Positions 8,452 to 16,391 of a stretch of 64,000 nt of DNA are shown here, piece by piece. Each line of letters begins with the position of its first letter. Position 1 is the first letter of the stretch. Made by a program: the position numbers and the translations under genes. Location: positions 434,001 through 498,000 of the forward strand of contig NZ_CP020809.1 in assembly GCF_002157835.1 (NCBI RefSeq), in the 5' to 3' direction. The stretch is from Mycobacterium dioxanotrophicus. Lineage in GTDB: Bacteria > Actinomycetota > Actinomycetes > Mycobacteriales > Mycobacteriaceae. A model generated the notes under the pieces. That model ran no database searches, was not told the DNA's origin, and saw only the letters and a program-made list of their open reading frames with translations.

Positions 8452-8877
8452 GTGGATCTGGGTATCGACACCGTCATCACCCTGCTGGCCGCCGGACTGA
8501 TCTTCCTGCTCGCGCTCGTTCTCGGGGTGTGGAAGTACCAGCAGATGGCCACCAGCGAGAGTCATCTCGCCCATCCCTATGTCGACATCGCCCATCGCGC
8601 GGCCCTGTTGTACTCGTTCGCGACGCTGCTGGTGGCGGTGTTCGTCGAACTCAGCGCGTGGCCGACGTGGCTGAACCTGACCGCCGCAATGGTGCTGGTG
8701 TTCTTCTTTGTCGTCGCCATCGCCAGCTATATCGGACACGGTGCGCGACGCGACACCACCAACCAGTTCGAGCGGCCCGCTCCCGGGTTGCACACGGGCA
8801 TGGTGGCCCTGATCGTCGGGGAGATCGGCGGGTTCGCGGTGCTGCTGACGGGTTTTGTTGTGGCGCAATTCTTTTAA
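8452..8877 (+). CDS. Four-helix integral membrane protein, unknown function
   Basis: A 141-residue protein with four predicted membrane segments: about residues 5-27, 47-66, 70-95 and 115-140. Between helices 1 and 2 is a conserved-looking HLAHPYVDIAHRAALLYSF stretch rich in histidines, which could bind metal or haem. The third helix is followed by HGARRDTTNQFERP. I do not recognise the family, but it looks like a conserved mycobacterial hypothetical. Its stop overlaps the stop of the convergent dinB3 gene by 4 bases. Confidence 0.75.
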   Translation: MDLGIDTVITLLAAGLIFLLALVLGVWKYQQMATSESHLAHPYVDIAHRAALLYSFATLLVAVFVELSAWPTWLNLTAAMVLVFFFVVAIASYIGHGARRDTTNQFERPAPGLHTGMVALIVGEIGGFAVLLTGFVVAQFF

Positions 8878-10088
8878 TCGGGCAGCATAGGCATCTCCCA
8901 CCCGGGATCGCGGCCGACCAGCACGCCACGGGTGAGCAGTGCGGTGCCGAAACGCTCCCGGATCTGGTCGACGGCCGAGTCGACGGCGCCGAGATCCGGA
9001 ACGCTGTCGAACGGGAGCTCCAACTGCTCGTTGCCGTCGCGGTCGATGTTGGACACCGCGAACCCGATCAGGGTCAGTCCCCGCTGCGCGATCAGTGGCG
9101 CTGCGCCGTCGACCAATGCGCGCGCGGCACAGAGGACTTCCTCGGTGGACGCGGTGGCGCGGGGCAAGGTGTGCGACCGGGTGGCGCGACCGAAGTCATC
9201 GAACCGCAGGCGCAGCACCACCGTGCGGCCGGTGCGTCCGGAGGCACGCATCCGGCGGGTGATGCGGTCGACGAGGTTGATCACCACGGCATCGACCTCG
9301 GCCGCCGACATGGTGTTGCCGCGGCGACCCAGCGCACGCTGGGCCCCGACCGAATGCCGGTGCACCCCCGTGGTGACCCGGCGCCGATCGATGTTGCGGG
9401 ACAACGCGAACAGCTGGCGTCCCATGGCTCCGCCGACCATCGCCGAGAGCGCGGACTCGGGCAACTCGGCGACATCGGCCACCGTCTCGATGCCGTGCGC
9501 GCGCAGCTTCTCCGCCGTCTTGGCTCCGACACCCCACAGCCGCTGCACCGGGAGTGGGTGCAGGAACGCCAGTTCGCGGTCCGGCGGGACCAGCAGCAGC
9601 CCGTCGGGCTTGCCTTCCTGGCTGGCGACCTTGGCGAGGAACTTGGTGCGGGCGATGCCGACGGTGATCGGGAGACCGACCCGGTCGCGTACCTGCTCCC
9701 GCAGCCGCCCGGCGATCTGCACCGGTGTGCCCGACACCCGGCCCAGCCCGGAGACATCGAGAAACGCCTCGTCCACCGACAGCGGTTCGACCAGGGGAGT
9801 GGTGTCTTCAAAGACTCTGAAGACCTCTCGACTCGCCTGCGTGTACGCGGCCATCCGCGGTGGCACGACGACGGCCCGCGGGCAGAGCGCACGGGCCTGA
9901 TGGCCACCCATCGCCGTCCGTACGCCGAAGGCCTTCGCCTCGTAACTGGCCGCCAACACCACCCCGGCGCCCACGATCACCGGCCGGCCGCGCAGCGCAG
10001 GGTCGTCCCGTTGCTCCACCGACGCGTAGAACGAGTCGAGGTCGGCGTGGAGGATGGCCGCCTCGCTCGGGATGCCCGACACGAACAT
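8874..10088 (-). CDS. dinB3: Y-family DNA polymerase IV, DinB3-type
   Basis: A translesion polymerase of 404 residues. Metal-binding acidic residues are Asp16 in HADLDSFYASVE and Asp106/Glu107 in SVDEAFLD. The steric-gate position is Tyr21, an aromatic residue, unlike the leucine of mycobacterial DinB2. Thumb and little-finger motifs are present (VGIARTKFLAKVAS, LWGVGAKTAEKL). Near the C-terminus, QLELPF (355-360) fits the beta-clamp consensus QLxLxF. The position beside ethR/ethA matches the third DinB of M. smegmatis, which is missing from M. tuberculosis. A LexA-type palindrome covers the start codon, suggesting SOS control. Confidence 0.88.
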   Translation of the reverse strand: MFVSGIPSEAAILHADLDSFYASVEQRDDPALRGRPVIVGAGVVLAASYEAKAFGVRTAMGGHQARALCPRAVVVPPRMAAYTQASREVFRVFEDTTPLVEPLSVDEAFLDVSGLGRVSGTPVQIAGRLREQVRDRVGLPITVGIARTKFLAKVASQEGKPDGLLLVPPDRELAFLHPLPVQRLWGVGAKTAEKLRAHGIETVADVAELPESALSAMVGGAMGRQLFALSRNIDRRRVTTGVHRHSVGAQRALGRRGNTMSAAEVDAVVINLVDRITRRMRASGRTGRTVVLRLRFDDFGRATRSHTLPRATASTEEVLCAARALVDGAAPLIAQRGLTLIGFAVSNIDRDGNEQLELPFDSVPDLGAVDSAVDQIRERFGTALLTRGVLVGRDPGWEMPMLPD

Positions 10089-10096
10089 ATGTTCGC
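10081..10096 (-). promoter_or_regulatory. LexA/SOS-box-like palindrome over the dinB3 start codon
   Basis: The sequence ACGAACATATGTTCGC contains CGAAC-N4-GTTCG, a perfect 14-bp palindrome. It matches the mycobacterial SOS box TCGAAC-N4-GTTCGA except at the outermost base on each side. The dinB3 ATG (10086-10088 on the minus strand) is inside the N4 spacer. LexA bound here would block initiation or an early elongation step. Confidence 0.6.
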
Positions 10097-10114
10097 ACGC
10101 TGGGGCGACAAGCG

Positions 10115-10753
10115 TCAGGCGGCGGTGCCGTAAATGCTGGTCAGCCAGATGTGGGCCAACGTGTCGACCACCCGGTCGTCGGCGATGCCCGGCTCTTCAC
10201 CGCCGAGCGCCGCCATCATGGTGCGCTCGTTCATCAGGTTCAGCGAGGTGGCGAGGTCCATCGCCGGAATGGTGTCCGGGGCGGCGCCACGCTGGCGTTC
10301 GGCGCCGATCAGCGCGGCGGTCAGGTTGATCCACTTCTGCATCAACCCCGCCCAGAACTCGCGGAACTCGGGGATGGTCCCGACGGCCTCGGCGCCGGCC
10401 TTCGCGGTGGCCGGGTGTGACCCGAATGAGCTGAAGAAGATCTCGATACCGCGGCGGATGGCCCGCCTCGGATCGGCGGGCATGTCCTCCAACGCGCCGT
10501 CGAAGCCGGTGTCGGCGCGCTTGATGAGCGGGTCGAGCAGTGACAGCAGGACGGCTTCCTTGGACGAGAAATAGAAGTAGAAGGTGGGCCGTGAGATGCC
10601 GGCGCCTTTGGCCAGATCGTCGACCGAGACGTCGGCGAACTTCTTGGTCTCCAGCAGCCGCGATGCCGTCGCCAGGATCGCCGCTTCACGGTCGTCGCCC
10701 GACGGTCTTGTCGCGCGGCGGCCGCGTGGTGCGCGGGTCTGGGCGGTGGTCAC
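10115..10753 (-). CDS. ethR: TetR-family repressor EthR
   Basis: The 212-residue protein has the EthR N-terminus (RGRRATRPSGDDREAAILAT), the TetR HTH (SVDDLAKGAGISRPTFYFYF) at about residues 40-65, and the family-specific ends MQKWINLTAALIGAERQRGAAP and LNLMNERT...HIWLTSIYG. EthR represses ethA and thereby sets ethionamide sensitivity; its ligand pocket binds hydrophobic esters. The gene is divergent from ethA with a 78-base shared region carrying inverted repeats. The start is GTG at 10753, giving VTTAQTRAPRG, which matches the family length. The longer open frame that runs antisense into ethA is not real coding sequence. Confidence 0.93.
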   Translation of the reverse strand: MTTAQTRAPRGRRATRPSGDDREAAILATASRLLETKKFADVSVDDLAKGAGISRPTFYFYFSSKEAVLLSLLDPLIKRADTGFDGALEDMPADPRRAIRRGIEIFFSSFGSHPATAKAGAEAVGTIPEFREFWAGLMQKWINLTAALIGAERQRGAAPDTIPAMDLATSLNLMNERTMMAALGGEEPGIADDRVVDTLAHIWLTSIYGTAA

Positions 10754-10773
10754 GATGAGGAGTTTAACAGCGC

Positions 10774-10824
10774 GTCGAAATTTTCGACAGGGTGTTGACC
10801 CACTCAACACTATGTTGATACCGT
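10774..10824. promoter_or_regulatory. EthR operator region and ethA promoter
   Basis: Two inverted repeats are present: GTCGAAATTTTCGAC (10774-10788) and GTGTTGA-CCCAC-TCAACAC (10792-10810), followed by another TGTTGA half at 10813. For ethA, -35 TTGACC (10795-10800), an 18-base spacer and -10 TACCGT (10819-10824) end 7 bases before the ATG, so the transcript is probably leaderless. The repeats cover the -35, as expected for an EthR repression site. Confidence 0.7.
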
Positions 10825-10831
10825 CGGTCCC

Positions 10832-12301
10832 ATGAATGAACACTTCGACGTCGTGATCGTCGGCGCCGGAATCTCCGGCATCAGCACGGCCTGGCATCTG
10901 CAGGACCGTTGCCCAGGCAAGAGCTACGTGATCCTGGAACGCCGCGAGAACATCGGTGGCACCTGGGACCTGTTCAAGTACCCCGGCATCCGCTCCGACT
11001 CCGACATGTTCACCCTGGGCTTCCGGTTCAAGCCATGGGAGTCGGCGAAGTCGATCGCCGACGGCCAGTCGATCTGGAACTACATCAACGAGGCCGCCGT
11101 CGAGAACGGCATCGACAAGCACATCCGCACGGGCCACCGCGTGCTGTCAGTGGACTGGTCGGACGCCGAGAACCGCTGGACGGTCGAGGTCGAGACGGGC
11201 GGCGAGACCAAGCAGATCACCGCATCCTTCCTGTCGGTGTGCAGTGGCTACTACAACTACGACGAGGGCTACTCGCCCGAGTTCCCGGGCGCGGCCGACT
11301 TCAAGGGCCAGATCATCCACCCGCAGCACTGGCCGGAGAATCTCGACTACGCCGGCAAGAACGTCGTCGTGATCGGTTCCGGCGCAACGGCTGTCACGCT
11401 GATCCCGTCACTGGTCGACGGCGGTGTCGGCCACGTCACCATGCTGCAGCGCTCGCCCACCTACATCGGCGCGCTGCCGCTGGTCGATCCGGTCGCCGCG
11501 AAGGCCAACAAGTACCTGCCGAAGAACCTGGCCCACTTCGTCAACCGCTGGAAGCAGATCGGCTACAGCACCGGGCAGTACCAGCTCGCCCGGAAGTTCC
11601 CGGCCGTGTTCAAGAAGGCGCTGCGCCAGATGGCCGAGCGCCGGTTGCCCGAGGGCTTCGACTACGACAAGCACTTCAGCCCGCGCTACAACCCGTGGGA
11701 CGAGCGAGTCTGCCTGGCGCCCAACGGCGATCTGTTCAAGGCGATCCGCTCGGGCAAGGCGGGCGTCGTCACCGACACCATCGAGACCTTCACCGAGAAC
11801 GGCATCAAGCTCACGTCCGGTGAGGAGCTGCAGGCCGACATCATCGTCACCGCAACGGGTTTGAACATGCAGCTGTTCGGCGGCGCGGTGGCCTACCGCA
11901 ACGGCGAGCCGATCGACCTGCCCAAGTGCATGACCTACAAGGGCCTGATGCTCTCCGGCGTGCCGAACATGGCGATCACGTTCGGTTACACCAACGCGTC
12001 GTGGACCCTCAAGGCCGACCTGGTGTCCGAGTTCATCTGCCGCCTGCTGAACTACATGGACGCCAACGGGTTTGACCGCGTCGAGGCGCAGCACCCCGGC
12101 GACAGCGTCGACGAGCTGCCGTTCATGGACTTCACCCCCGGGTACTTCCGGAGGGCCATGGACAGCCTGCCCAAGTCGGGCTCCGAGGCGCCGTGGAAGC
12201 TCAAGCAGAACTACTTCTTCGACATGCGGACCATCCGGTACGGCAAGGTCGACGAGCAGTCACTGCACTTCACCAAGCACCGCGTGGCAGTGCCGGCCTA
12301 G
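10832..12301 (+). CDS. ethA: FAD-containing Baeyer-Villiger monooxygenase EthA
   Basis: At 489 residues it has the same length as Mtb EthA (Rv3854c). It carries the FAD Rossmann motif VVIVGAGISGI near the N-terminus, the BVMO fingerprint FKGQIIHPQHWPE, the NADPH motif VVVIGSGATAVTL, and a conserved ATGLN. EthA oxidises ketones to esters and activates thioamide prodrugs such as ethionamide. It is divergent from ethR. A long perfect hairpin just after the stop ends the transcript. Confidence 0.95.
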   Translation: MNEHFDVVIVGAGISGISTAWHLQDRCPGKSYVILERRENIGGTWDLFKYPGIRSDSDMFTLGFRFKPWESAKSIADGQSIWNYINEAAVENGIDKHIRTGHRVLSVDWSDAENRWTVEVETGGETKQITASFLSVCSGYYNYDEGYSPEFPGAADFKGQIIHPQHWPENLDYAGKNVVVIGSGATAVTLIPSLVDGGVGHVTMLQRSPTYIGALPLVDPVAAKANKYLPKNLAHFVNRWKQIGYSTGQYQLARKFPAVFKKALRQMAERRLPEGFDYDKHFSPRYNPWDERVCLAPNGDLFKAIRSGKAGVVTDTIETFTENGIKLTSGEELQADIIVTATGLNMQLFGGAVAYRNGEPIDLPKCMTYKGLMLSGVPNMAITFGYTNASWTLKADLVSEFICRLLNYMDANGFDRVEAQHPGDSVDELPFMDFTPGYFRRAMDSLPKSGSEAPWKLKQNYFFDMRTIRYGKVDEQSLHFTKHRVAVPA

Positions 12302-12323
12302 TTTTTCCGCTTGGTTTTCCGCC

Positions 12324-12374
12324 GAGCAGACGCGTAGGCCCCTCGACACCGGCGTGGGGCCTACGCGTCTGCTC
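12324..12374. terminator. 19-bp perfect hairpin between ethA and rraA
   Basis: Left arm 12324-12342 (GAGCAGACGCGTAGGCCCC) pairs without mismatch to right arm 12356-12374, with a 13-base loop. It is positioned between two convergent genes and is symmetric, so it can act as a bidirectional terminator. Confidence 0.85.
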
Positions 12375-12377
12375 GCG

Positions 12378-12854
12378 CTAGGAAACGACCACGATGCCGT
12401 CGTCGTCGCAGTAGGCGATCTCGCCCGGCACGAACGTCACACCGCCGAAGCTCACCTCGACGTCGCGTTCACCCTCACCGGTCTTGGTGCCTTTGCGGGG
12501 GTTTGTGCCCAGCGCCTTGATCCCGACATCGATGGTGCGCAGCGTCGCCGCGTCACGCACCGCGCCGTGCGCGATCACCCCGGACCAGCCGTTGTCGTGG
12601 GCCAGCCCGGCGATGATGTCGCCGACCAGCGCCGTGTGCAGGGAGCCCGCCCCATCGACCACCAGCACCCCGCCGTCGCCCGGCGTGGAGAGGATCGACT
12701 TGAGCAGAGCGTTGTCCTGGAAGCAGCGCACCGTGGTGATCCGGCCGGCGAACATCGTCTTGGCCCCGTAGTTCTGCAACTGCAGATCGCAGCTACGGAC
12801 ATCGGGGTAGATCTCGTCGACCAGATCGGCGGTGGCGCGGGGCTGGATGATCAC
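12378..12854 (-). CDS. rraA: RraA-family protein (regulator of RNase E type / aldolase fold)
   Basis: A 158-residue RraA-like protein homologous to Rv3853 (once annotated as MenG). Motifs include [20 protein letters not shown], the [20 protein letters not shown] loop and [17 protein letters not shown], which form the trimeric ring fold. E. coli RraA inhibits RNase E, and related folds are 4-hydroxy-4-methyl-2-oxoglutarate aldolases. The start codon overlaps the stop of the upstream MerR gene by 4 bases, so the two are translationally coupled and share the MerR promoter. Confidence 0.88.
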   Translation of the reverse strand: MIIQPRATADLVDEIYPDVRSCDLQLQNYGAKTMFAGRITTVRCFQDNALLKSILSTPGDGGVLVVDGAGSLHTALVGDIIAGLAHDNGWSGVIAHGAVRDAATLRTIDVGIKALGTNPRKGTKTGEGERDVEVSFGGVTFVPGEIAYCDDDGIVVVS

Positions 12855-13618
12855 GCCATGATGCTAGCGATCACCACATCGTGGACGAACTGGGCCAAGC
12901 CGGGCTCCACATCGTCGTAGTAGGCCGTGAATCGGGCGTCGGCCAGATACATCTCCACCAGGCAGCGGTGCAGTTCGCCGCCGCACTCGTAGAAGCGTTC
13001 GATCGATGCGCGATGCCGTGCGGCAAGCGCATCGGCTTCCGGCGAACCCGGTGCGACGCCGGCGCGCTTGGCAGCGGCGAGGTCCTGCACCAGGGCGTCA
13101 CCCTCGGCCTTGATCTCGATCCAGTCCTGCTTGGTCAGCTGTGCCGCCCGCTGCCGGGACTGACGCCACTCCTCGGTGTCACCCCAGCGTTCCTCGGACT
13201 CGAGGGCGTACTCCTCGCCGAACGCGGTGGTCCCGAAGATCTCCACCTGCTCCTCGGCGGTCAATTGGATCCCGCTGCGATGTGCGTTCATGAGTTCCTC
13301 CACTGCCTTGATCGTCTGCTCCAGGTGTTCGGCCTGCTCGCACAGCAACACATGCTGGCGTCGCAGGTGGGCGAGCACGTCGGCCTCGGCATCGTCGAGC
13401 AGCACACGGATGTCATCGAGGGCCAGCCCGGCCGCTCGGTACACCAGCACCATGTGCAGTCGCTCGATGTCGGCATCGAGATAGCCGCGGTACCCGGCGG
13501 GGGTCCGCACACTCGGCACCACCAGGCCGATGTGGTCGTAGTGATGCAGCGTCCGTACGGAAACCCCGGTGAGGGTGGCTACGGCGCCGACGGTCCTGGC
13601 GTCGGTGTTGGCGTCCAC
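12851..13618 (-). CDS. MerR-family regulator with TipAS-type antibiotic-recognition domain
   Basis: Residues 1-75 are a MerR winged HTH ([19 protein letters not shown], then [14 protein letters not shown]). Residues 76-115 form the dimerising coiled coil. From about 120 to 250 there is a TipAS domain ([20 protein letters not shown]...), which in Streptomyces TipAL binds thiopeptides covalently. The GTG start at 13618 follows a typical MerR promoter with a 19-bp spacer, with the -10 immediately upstream, so the message is probably leaderless. It is likely autoregulated and drives rraA in the same operon. The ligand is unknown. Confidence 0.88.
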   Translation of the reverse strand: MDANTDARTVGAVATLTGVSVRTLHHYDHIGLVVPSVRTPAGYRGYLDADIERLHMVLVYRAAGLALDDIRVLLDDAEADVLAHLRRQHVLLCEQAEHLEQTIKAVEELMNAHRSGIQLTAEEQVEIFGTTAFGEEYALESEERWGDTEEWRQSRQRAAQLTKQDWIEIKAEGDALVQDLAAAKRAGVAPGSPEADALAARHRASIERFYECGGELHRCLVEMYLADARFTAYYDDVEPGLAQFVHDVVIASIMA

Positions 13619-13625
13619 GAAACCA

Positions 13626-13656
13626 ACTATCGACCCTGACGTCGGGGGAGGGTCAA
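13626..13656 (-). promoter_or_regulatory. MerR-type promoter with 19-bp spacer and operator dyad
   Basis: Read on the minus strand: -35 TTGACC (13656-13651), spacer of exactly 19 bases, -10 GATAGT (13631-13626). The dyad GACCCT-N11-AGGGTC (13632-13654) fills the spacer. This is the classic under-wound-by-the-activator arrangement of MerR promoters. The start site would fall at about 13619, next to the GTG at 13618. Confidence 0.7.
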
Positions 13657-13666
13657 GGCAGAAAAC

Positions 13667-14152
13667 TCACTGGCCGCCCGAGCGGCGCCTGGTCAGCAAC
13701 ACCAGCACAACCGCCAGCACGCCGACGACGATCGCCGCCACCAGAGGCATCCGTGACGGCTCGGTCTTGACGGGCAACGTCGGGTTGGCTGCTGCGGCCA
13801 CCGCCGACTTTGCCTGTGCTGCAGTCTCTTTGGCTGCGGAGGCGAGATCCGCCGTCGGCTCGGGTGGTGGCGGAGCCGCCTTCTTGGCCGGTTCGGCGGG
13901 TTCGGCGGCCTTGGCGGGCGCCTTCTTCGCGGGGGCTTTCTTGGCGGGAGCTTTCTTCGCCGGAGCCTTCGCGGCGGCCTTGGCCGGTGCTTTCTTCGCC
14001 GGAGCCTTCTTCGCGGGCGCCTTCTTGGCGGGGGCCTTCTTCGCAGGCGGAGTCACAGCACCAGGATCGGCGGCCGCATCGGACGGGCCGGCCGCGGGAG
14101 ATCCGGAACCAGTGTCCGGCTTGTCCTCGGATGGATCCTGCTGCTCTGCCAT
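13667..14152 (-). CDS. hns: H-NS-like AKP-rich membrane-anchored DNA-binding protein (Rv3852 type)
   Basis: The 161-residue protein has an acidic N-terminus, a long lysine/alanine/proline repeat tract (about residues 36-82), a flexible linker, and a C-terminal transmembrane helix (136-154, PLVAAIVVGVLAVVLVLLT) ending TRRRSGGQ. This matches Rv3852, called Hns, a membrane-tethered nucleoid-associated protein. The PAKKA repeats resemble histone H1 tails and bind DNA without much sequence preference. A good AAGGAG ribosome site precedes the ATG. Repeat number is expected to vary between strains. Confidence 0.88.
   Translation of the reverse strand: MAEQQDPSEDKPDTGSGSPAAGPSDAAADPGAVTPPAKKAPAKKAPAKKAPAKKAPAKAAAKAPAKKAPAKKAPAKKAPAKAAEPAEPAKKAAPPPPEPTADLASAAKETAAQAKSAVAAAANPTLPVKTEPSRMPLVAAIVVGVLAVVLVLLTRRRSGGQ
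13907..14047 (-). repeat. PAKKA pentapeptide-coding repeats in hns
   Basis: About eight copies of a 15-bp unit coding for PAKKA, with a few KAAAK/KAA variants, lie in tandem inside the hns gene. The low complexity gives long spurious frames on the opposite strand. Confidence 0.85.
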
Positions 14153-14242
14153 CTGGCTGCTCCTTTGCAGTGTCTGTGCTCCGCGCCGACGCGGGGGCGG
14201 GGTGGCCGGCAGTCGTCCCCATCATGCCAGGCGGCCGCGAGG

Positions 14243-15163
14243 TCAACCCGCCACGGCCAACGCCGCGGCAAAGGTGATGGTGACGGTCATGACGGCCAGC
14301 TCGATCAGCGAACGGGATCGAGACAGGCTCGCGCTGGCCCGGTGCGAGCGCGCCGCAGGCAGCCACCCAGCCCTGTTCCGCCAGGCCAGTGCCAGCAGGT
14401 CGGCCGTCAGCACGACCTTGGCCGACAGCAGCCGGCCGTAGCCGGTCGCCCACAGTTCAGCCGGAGTGTCCAGCCGGATGACCGCGCCGAGCACGCCGAA
14501 GACCAGGAGCGCTGCCACACAGATCAGCGACAGCTGGGAGAACCTGGGCAGCACCCGGGCCCACTGCCCCCGGTGCGTCACCGTGAGCACCAACGCGGCC
14601 AGCGTGCCGCACCACAGTGCCGCGGCCAGCGCATGCGCGGCCACCGCGAGCCCACCGACCGGACTCTCGGCGAGATGCCCGGACAAGGTTCGCGCGACGA
14701 GTCCGGCCGCGGCGATCCCGGTCGACGCGGCCACGACCGCCGCGGTCCGCGGCACCGCGAGCGTGCCAACGCCGAGGGCCAGTGCCGCGACGAGCCCGGC
14801 CAGGCTGGACCGGCCTGCCGTCGTCGAAAAAGCGAACTCGGCGCTGGTCTGCACGCCGAGGTGCAGCACGCTGACATCGGCCGCGCGGGCCGTTTCGACG
14901 ATCAGCCGCACCAACTCGGCCAGCAGCCACACCACACTGGCCCACACCAACGGTCCGGTTGCGGACCGGATCAATTCGGCGCGGTAGCGCGCCACGTCGA
15001 GCATCGGCACCACGGCCAGCCCCACCGCGACCACGGCGGCACTGTCGGCCGCGGCGCGCGCCAAGGCGCCGCCCAACGGGCTCTGCGGAAACCCGAGCGC
15101 CCAGGCGGTGGCCGCCGACGCCGCGACGATGAGCGCGCCGCCGGCCACCACCCTGCCCGTCAC
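14243..15163 (-). CDS. CopD-family membrane protein
   Basis: Eight or so membrane helices fill the 306 residues from a GTG at 15163. That GTG overlaps the copC stop in a GTGA. The open frame extends further upstream inside copC, but the extra residues are non-hydrophobic shadow sequence. Helices carry the CopD signature around HALAAALWCGTLAALVL and a conserved YGRLLSAKVVLTADLLALAWRNR near the C-terminus. CopD is thought to pass copper across the membrane together with CopC. The last gene of the ycnI-copC-copD operon. Confidence 0.82.
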   Translation of the reverse strand: MTGRVVAGGALIVAASAATAWALGFPQSPLGGALARAAADSAAVVAVGLAVVPMLDVARYRAELIRSATGPLVWASVVWLLAELVRLIVETARAADVSVLHLGVQTSAEFAFSTTAGRSSLAGLVAALALGVGTLAVPRTAAVVAASTGIAAAGLVARTLSGHLAESPVGGLAVAAHALAAALWCGTLAALVLTVTHRGQWARVLPRFSQLSLICVAALLVFGVLGAVIRLDTPAELWATGYGRLLSAKVVLTADLLALAWRNRAGWLPAARSHRASASLSRSRSLIELAVMTVTITFAAALAVAG

Positions 15164-15666
15164 GCCCGCCGGCGCAGCGCCCACCAAGCTCCGCCGCCCA
15201 CGATGACCGCGGCGGCCGCGATGAACGGCCACACCGGCAGGCTGCCGTCAGAGCCGCTCGCCGACCCGACCGGCGGGCCCGGTGTTCCCGAACCCGCGAC
15301 GGTCAAGTCGAACGACCACGATCCGGACACCACGTGCCCGTCTGCGGAGGTGACCCGGTAGTTCACCGTGTAGGTGCCCGCCGGGCCCAGTGGCCGCACG
15401 TCGATCCCGATGACCGCGCCCTGCACCTGGGCTTCGCCGGTCGACCACAGATTGCCGTCGGGACCGACGACCGTCATGTCGGCGAAGGTCCGCTGCAGGG
15501 CCTCGTTGAACGTGGCACTGACCCGCTGTGGCGATGCGGTGAGCGCGGCATGATCGGCCGGGTCGGTGGCGATCCTGGTCGCATGCGCCGACGCGGTACC
15601 CGCGGCAGCCAACGACAATGCCGCCAAGGCGAATCCGGCCACGACGGCCGCGAGCACCCGTCTCAT
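15160..15666 (-). CDS. CopC-domain exported copper-binding protein
   Basis: The 168-residue product has a signal peptide cut near Ala-Ser-Ala|His, leaving the N-terminal histidine that is a Cu(II) ligand in CopC proteins (AHATRIATDPADHAAL). The beta-barrel follows, with VSATFNEALQ and the conserved YRVTSADGHVVSGSWSF, which carries another copper-ligand histidine. A C-terminal membrane helix (PVWPFIAAAAVIVGGGAWWAL) anchors it outside the cell. It overlaps ycnI and copD by 4 bases each, a tight operon. Confidence 0.88.
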   Translation of the reverse strand: MRRVLAAVVAGFALAALSLAAAGTASAHATRIATDPADHAALTASPQRVSATFNEALQRTFADMTVVGPDGNLWSTGEAQVQGAVIGIDVRPLGPAGTYTVNYRVTSADGHVVSGSWSFDLTVAGSGTPGPPVGSASGSDGSLPVWPFIAAAAVIVGGGAWWALRRRA

Positions 15667-16352
15667 GACCGGCGCCGCGCCGCCAGCGCTGCCACCACCG
15701 CGACGGCTGCGACCGTCAATGCTCCGCCGGCCAGCCAGCGCGCCGTGTTGTCGGCCGAGGTTGCCGCGGGTGCGGCGGCGGGCTGCGGTGATGCCGTCAC
15801 GCTCGGTGCGGCCCCGTGGTCGTCGTCGTGGTCGTCGCCGGCAGGGGTGCCGGACAGCTTCAGTTCCGGTGCCGGGTATTCGGGCTCACCGCCACCGGGC
15901 AGCGGAGCCTGATCCCAGTGCACCACCTTGCCATCCGAATACGTCTGGGTGGCAGGGAAACTCACCGTGGGCGTGTCGGGCAGCTTCACCGAGATCCGGA
16001 ACAGGGCGAACTGATCGGGCGAGATGCCGACGCCAGGTGCTGCGGTCCAGGTGACCGAGCGGACGGTGCCTGCCGCGGCGTCCCGGTCGAGCCTGGCCGT
16101 CCAGCCCGGCATCACCTCGGCGCGCGCTGAGGCGACGTTGGGTAGGGCGACGCTCAATTGTGTTGTGAGAGCACCGGTGTCGGATTCTCCTGGCACCTGG
16201 AAGGTGACCAGCGATGTGCTGCCGGGGGTGGGGTTGTCGGCGTTGGCGTGCACGTGGGCGGACGCCGGGGCTGCGGTCAGCAGCCCGACCGCAAGGGTCG
16301 CCGCAGCGGCGGCGGGCAGGGCGCGCCAACGCGCCCCGTGAGGGGATTTCAT
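15663..16352 (-). CDS. YcnI-like (DUF1775) copper-binding membrane protein
   Basis: The 229-residue protein starts with a signal sequence ending APASAHVHANADNP. The mature N-terminal histidine is the copper ligand described for YcnI. The DUF1775 domain covers about residues 32-165, with the conserved WTAAPGVGISPDQFALF and the tryptophan in KVVHWDQ. A linker containing DDHDDDH and a C-terminal helix plus ARRRS anchor complete it. YcnI is found with CopC-CopD proteins and is viewed as a copper chaperone of the envelope. First gene of the overlapping three-gene copper operon. Confidence 0.86.
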   Translation of the reverse strand: MKSPHGARWRALPAAAAATLAVGLLTAAPASAHVHANADNPTPGSTSLVTFQVPGESDTGALTTQLSVALPNVASARAEVMPGWTARLDRDAAAGTVRSVTWTAAPGVGISPDQFALFRISVKLPDTPTVSFPATQTYSDGKVVHWDQAPLPGGGEPEYPAPELKLSGTPAGDDHDDDHGAAPSVTASPQPAAAPAATSADNTARWLAGGALTVAAVAVVAALAARRRS

Positions 16353-16391
16353 TGTGAATCAGTGTCTTTCGTGGGTGTCGGGATGGGCGGA

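Noticed and set aside
13569..14441. Collagen-like FAGAFLAGAF repeat protein on the plus strand
   Set aside because: It is the opposite strand of the PAKKA repeats of hns and the MerR gene start; the repeat explains the open frame.
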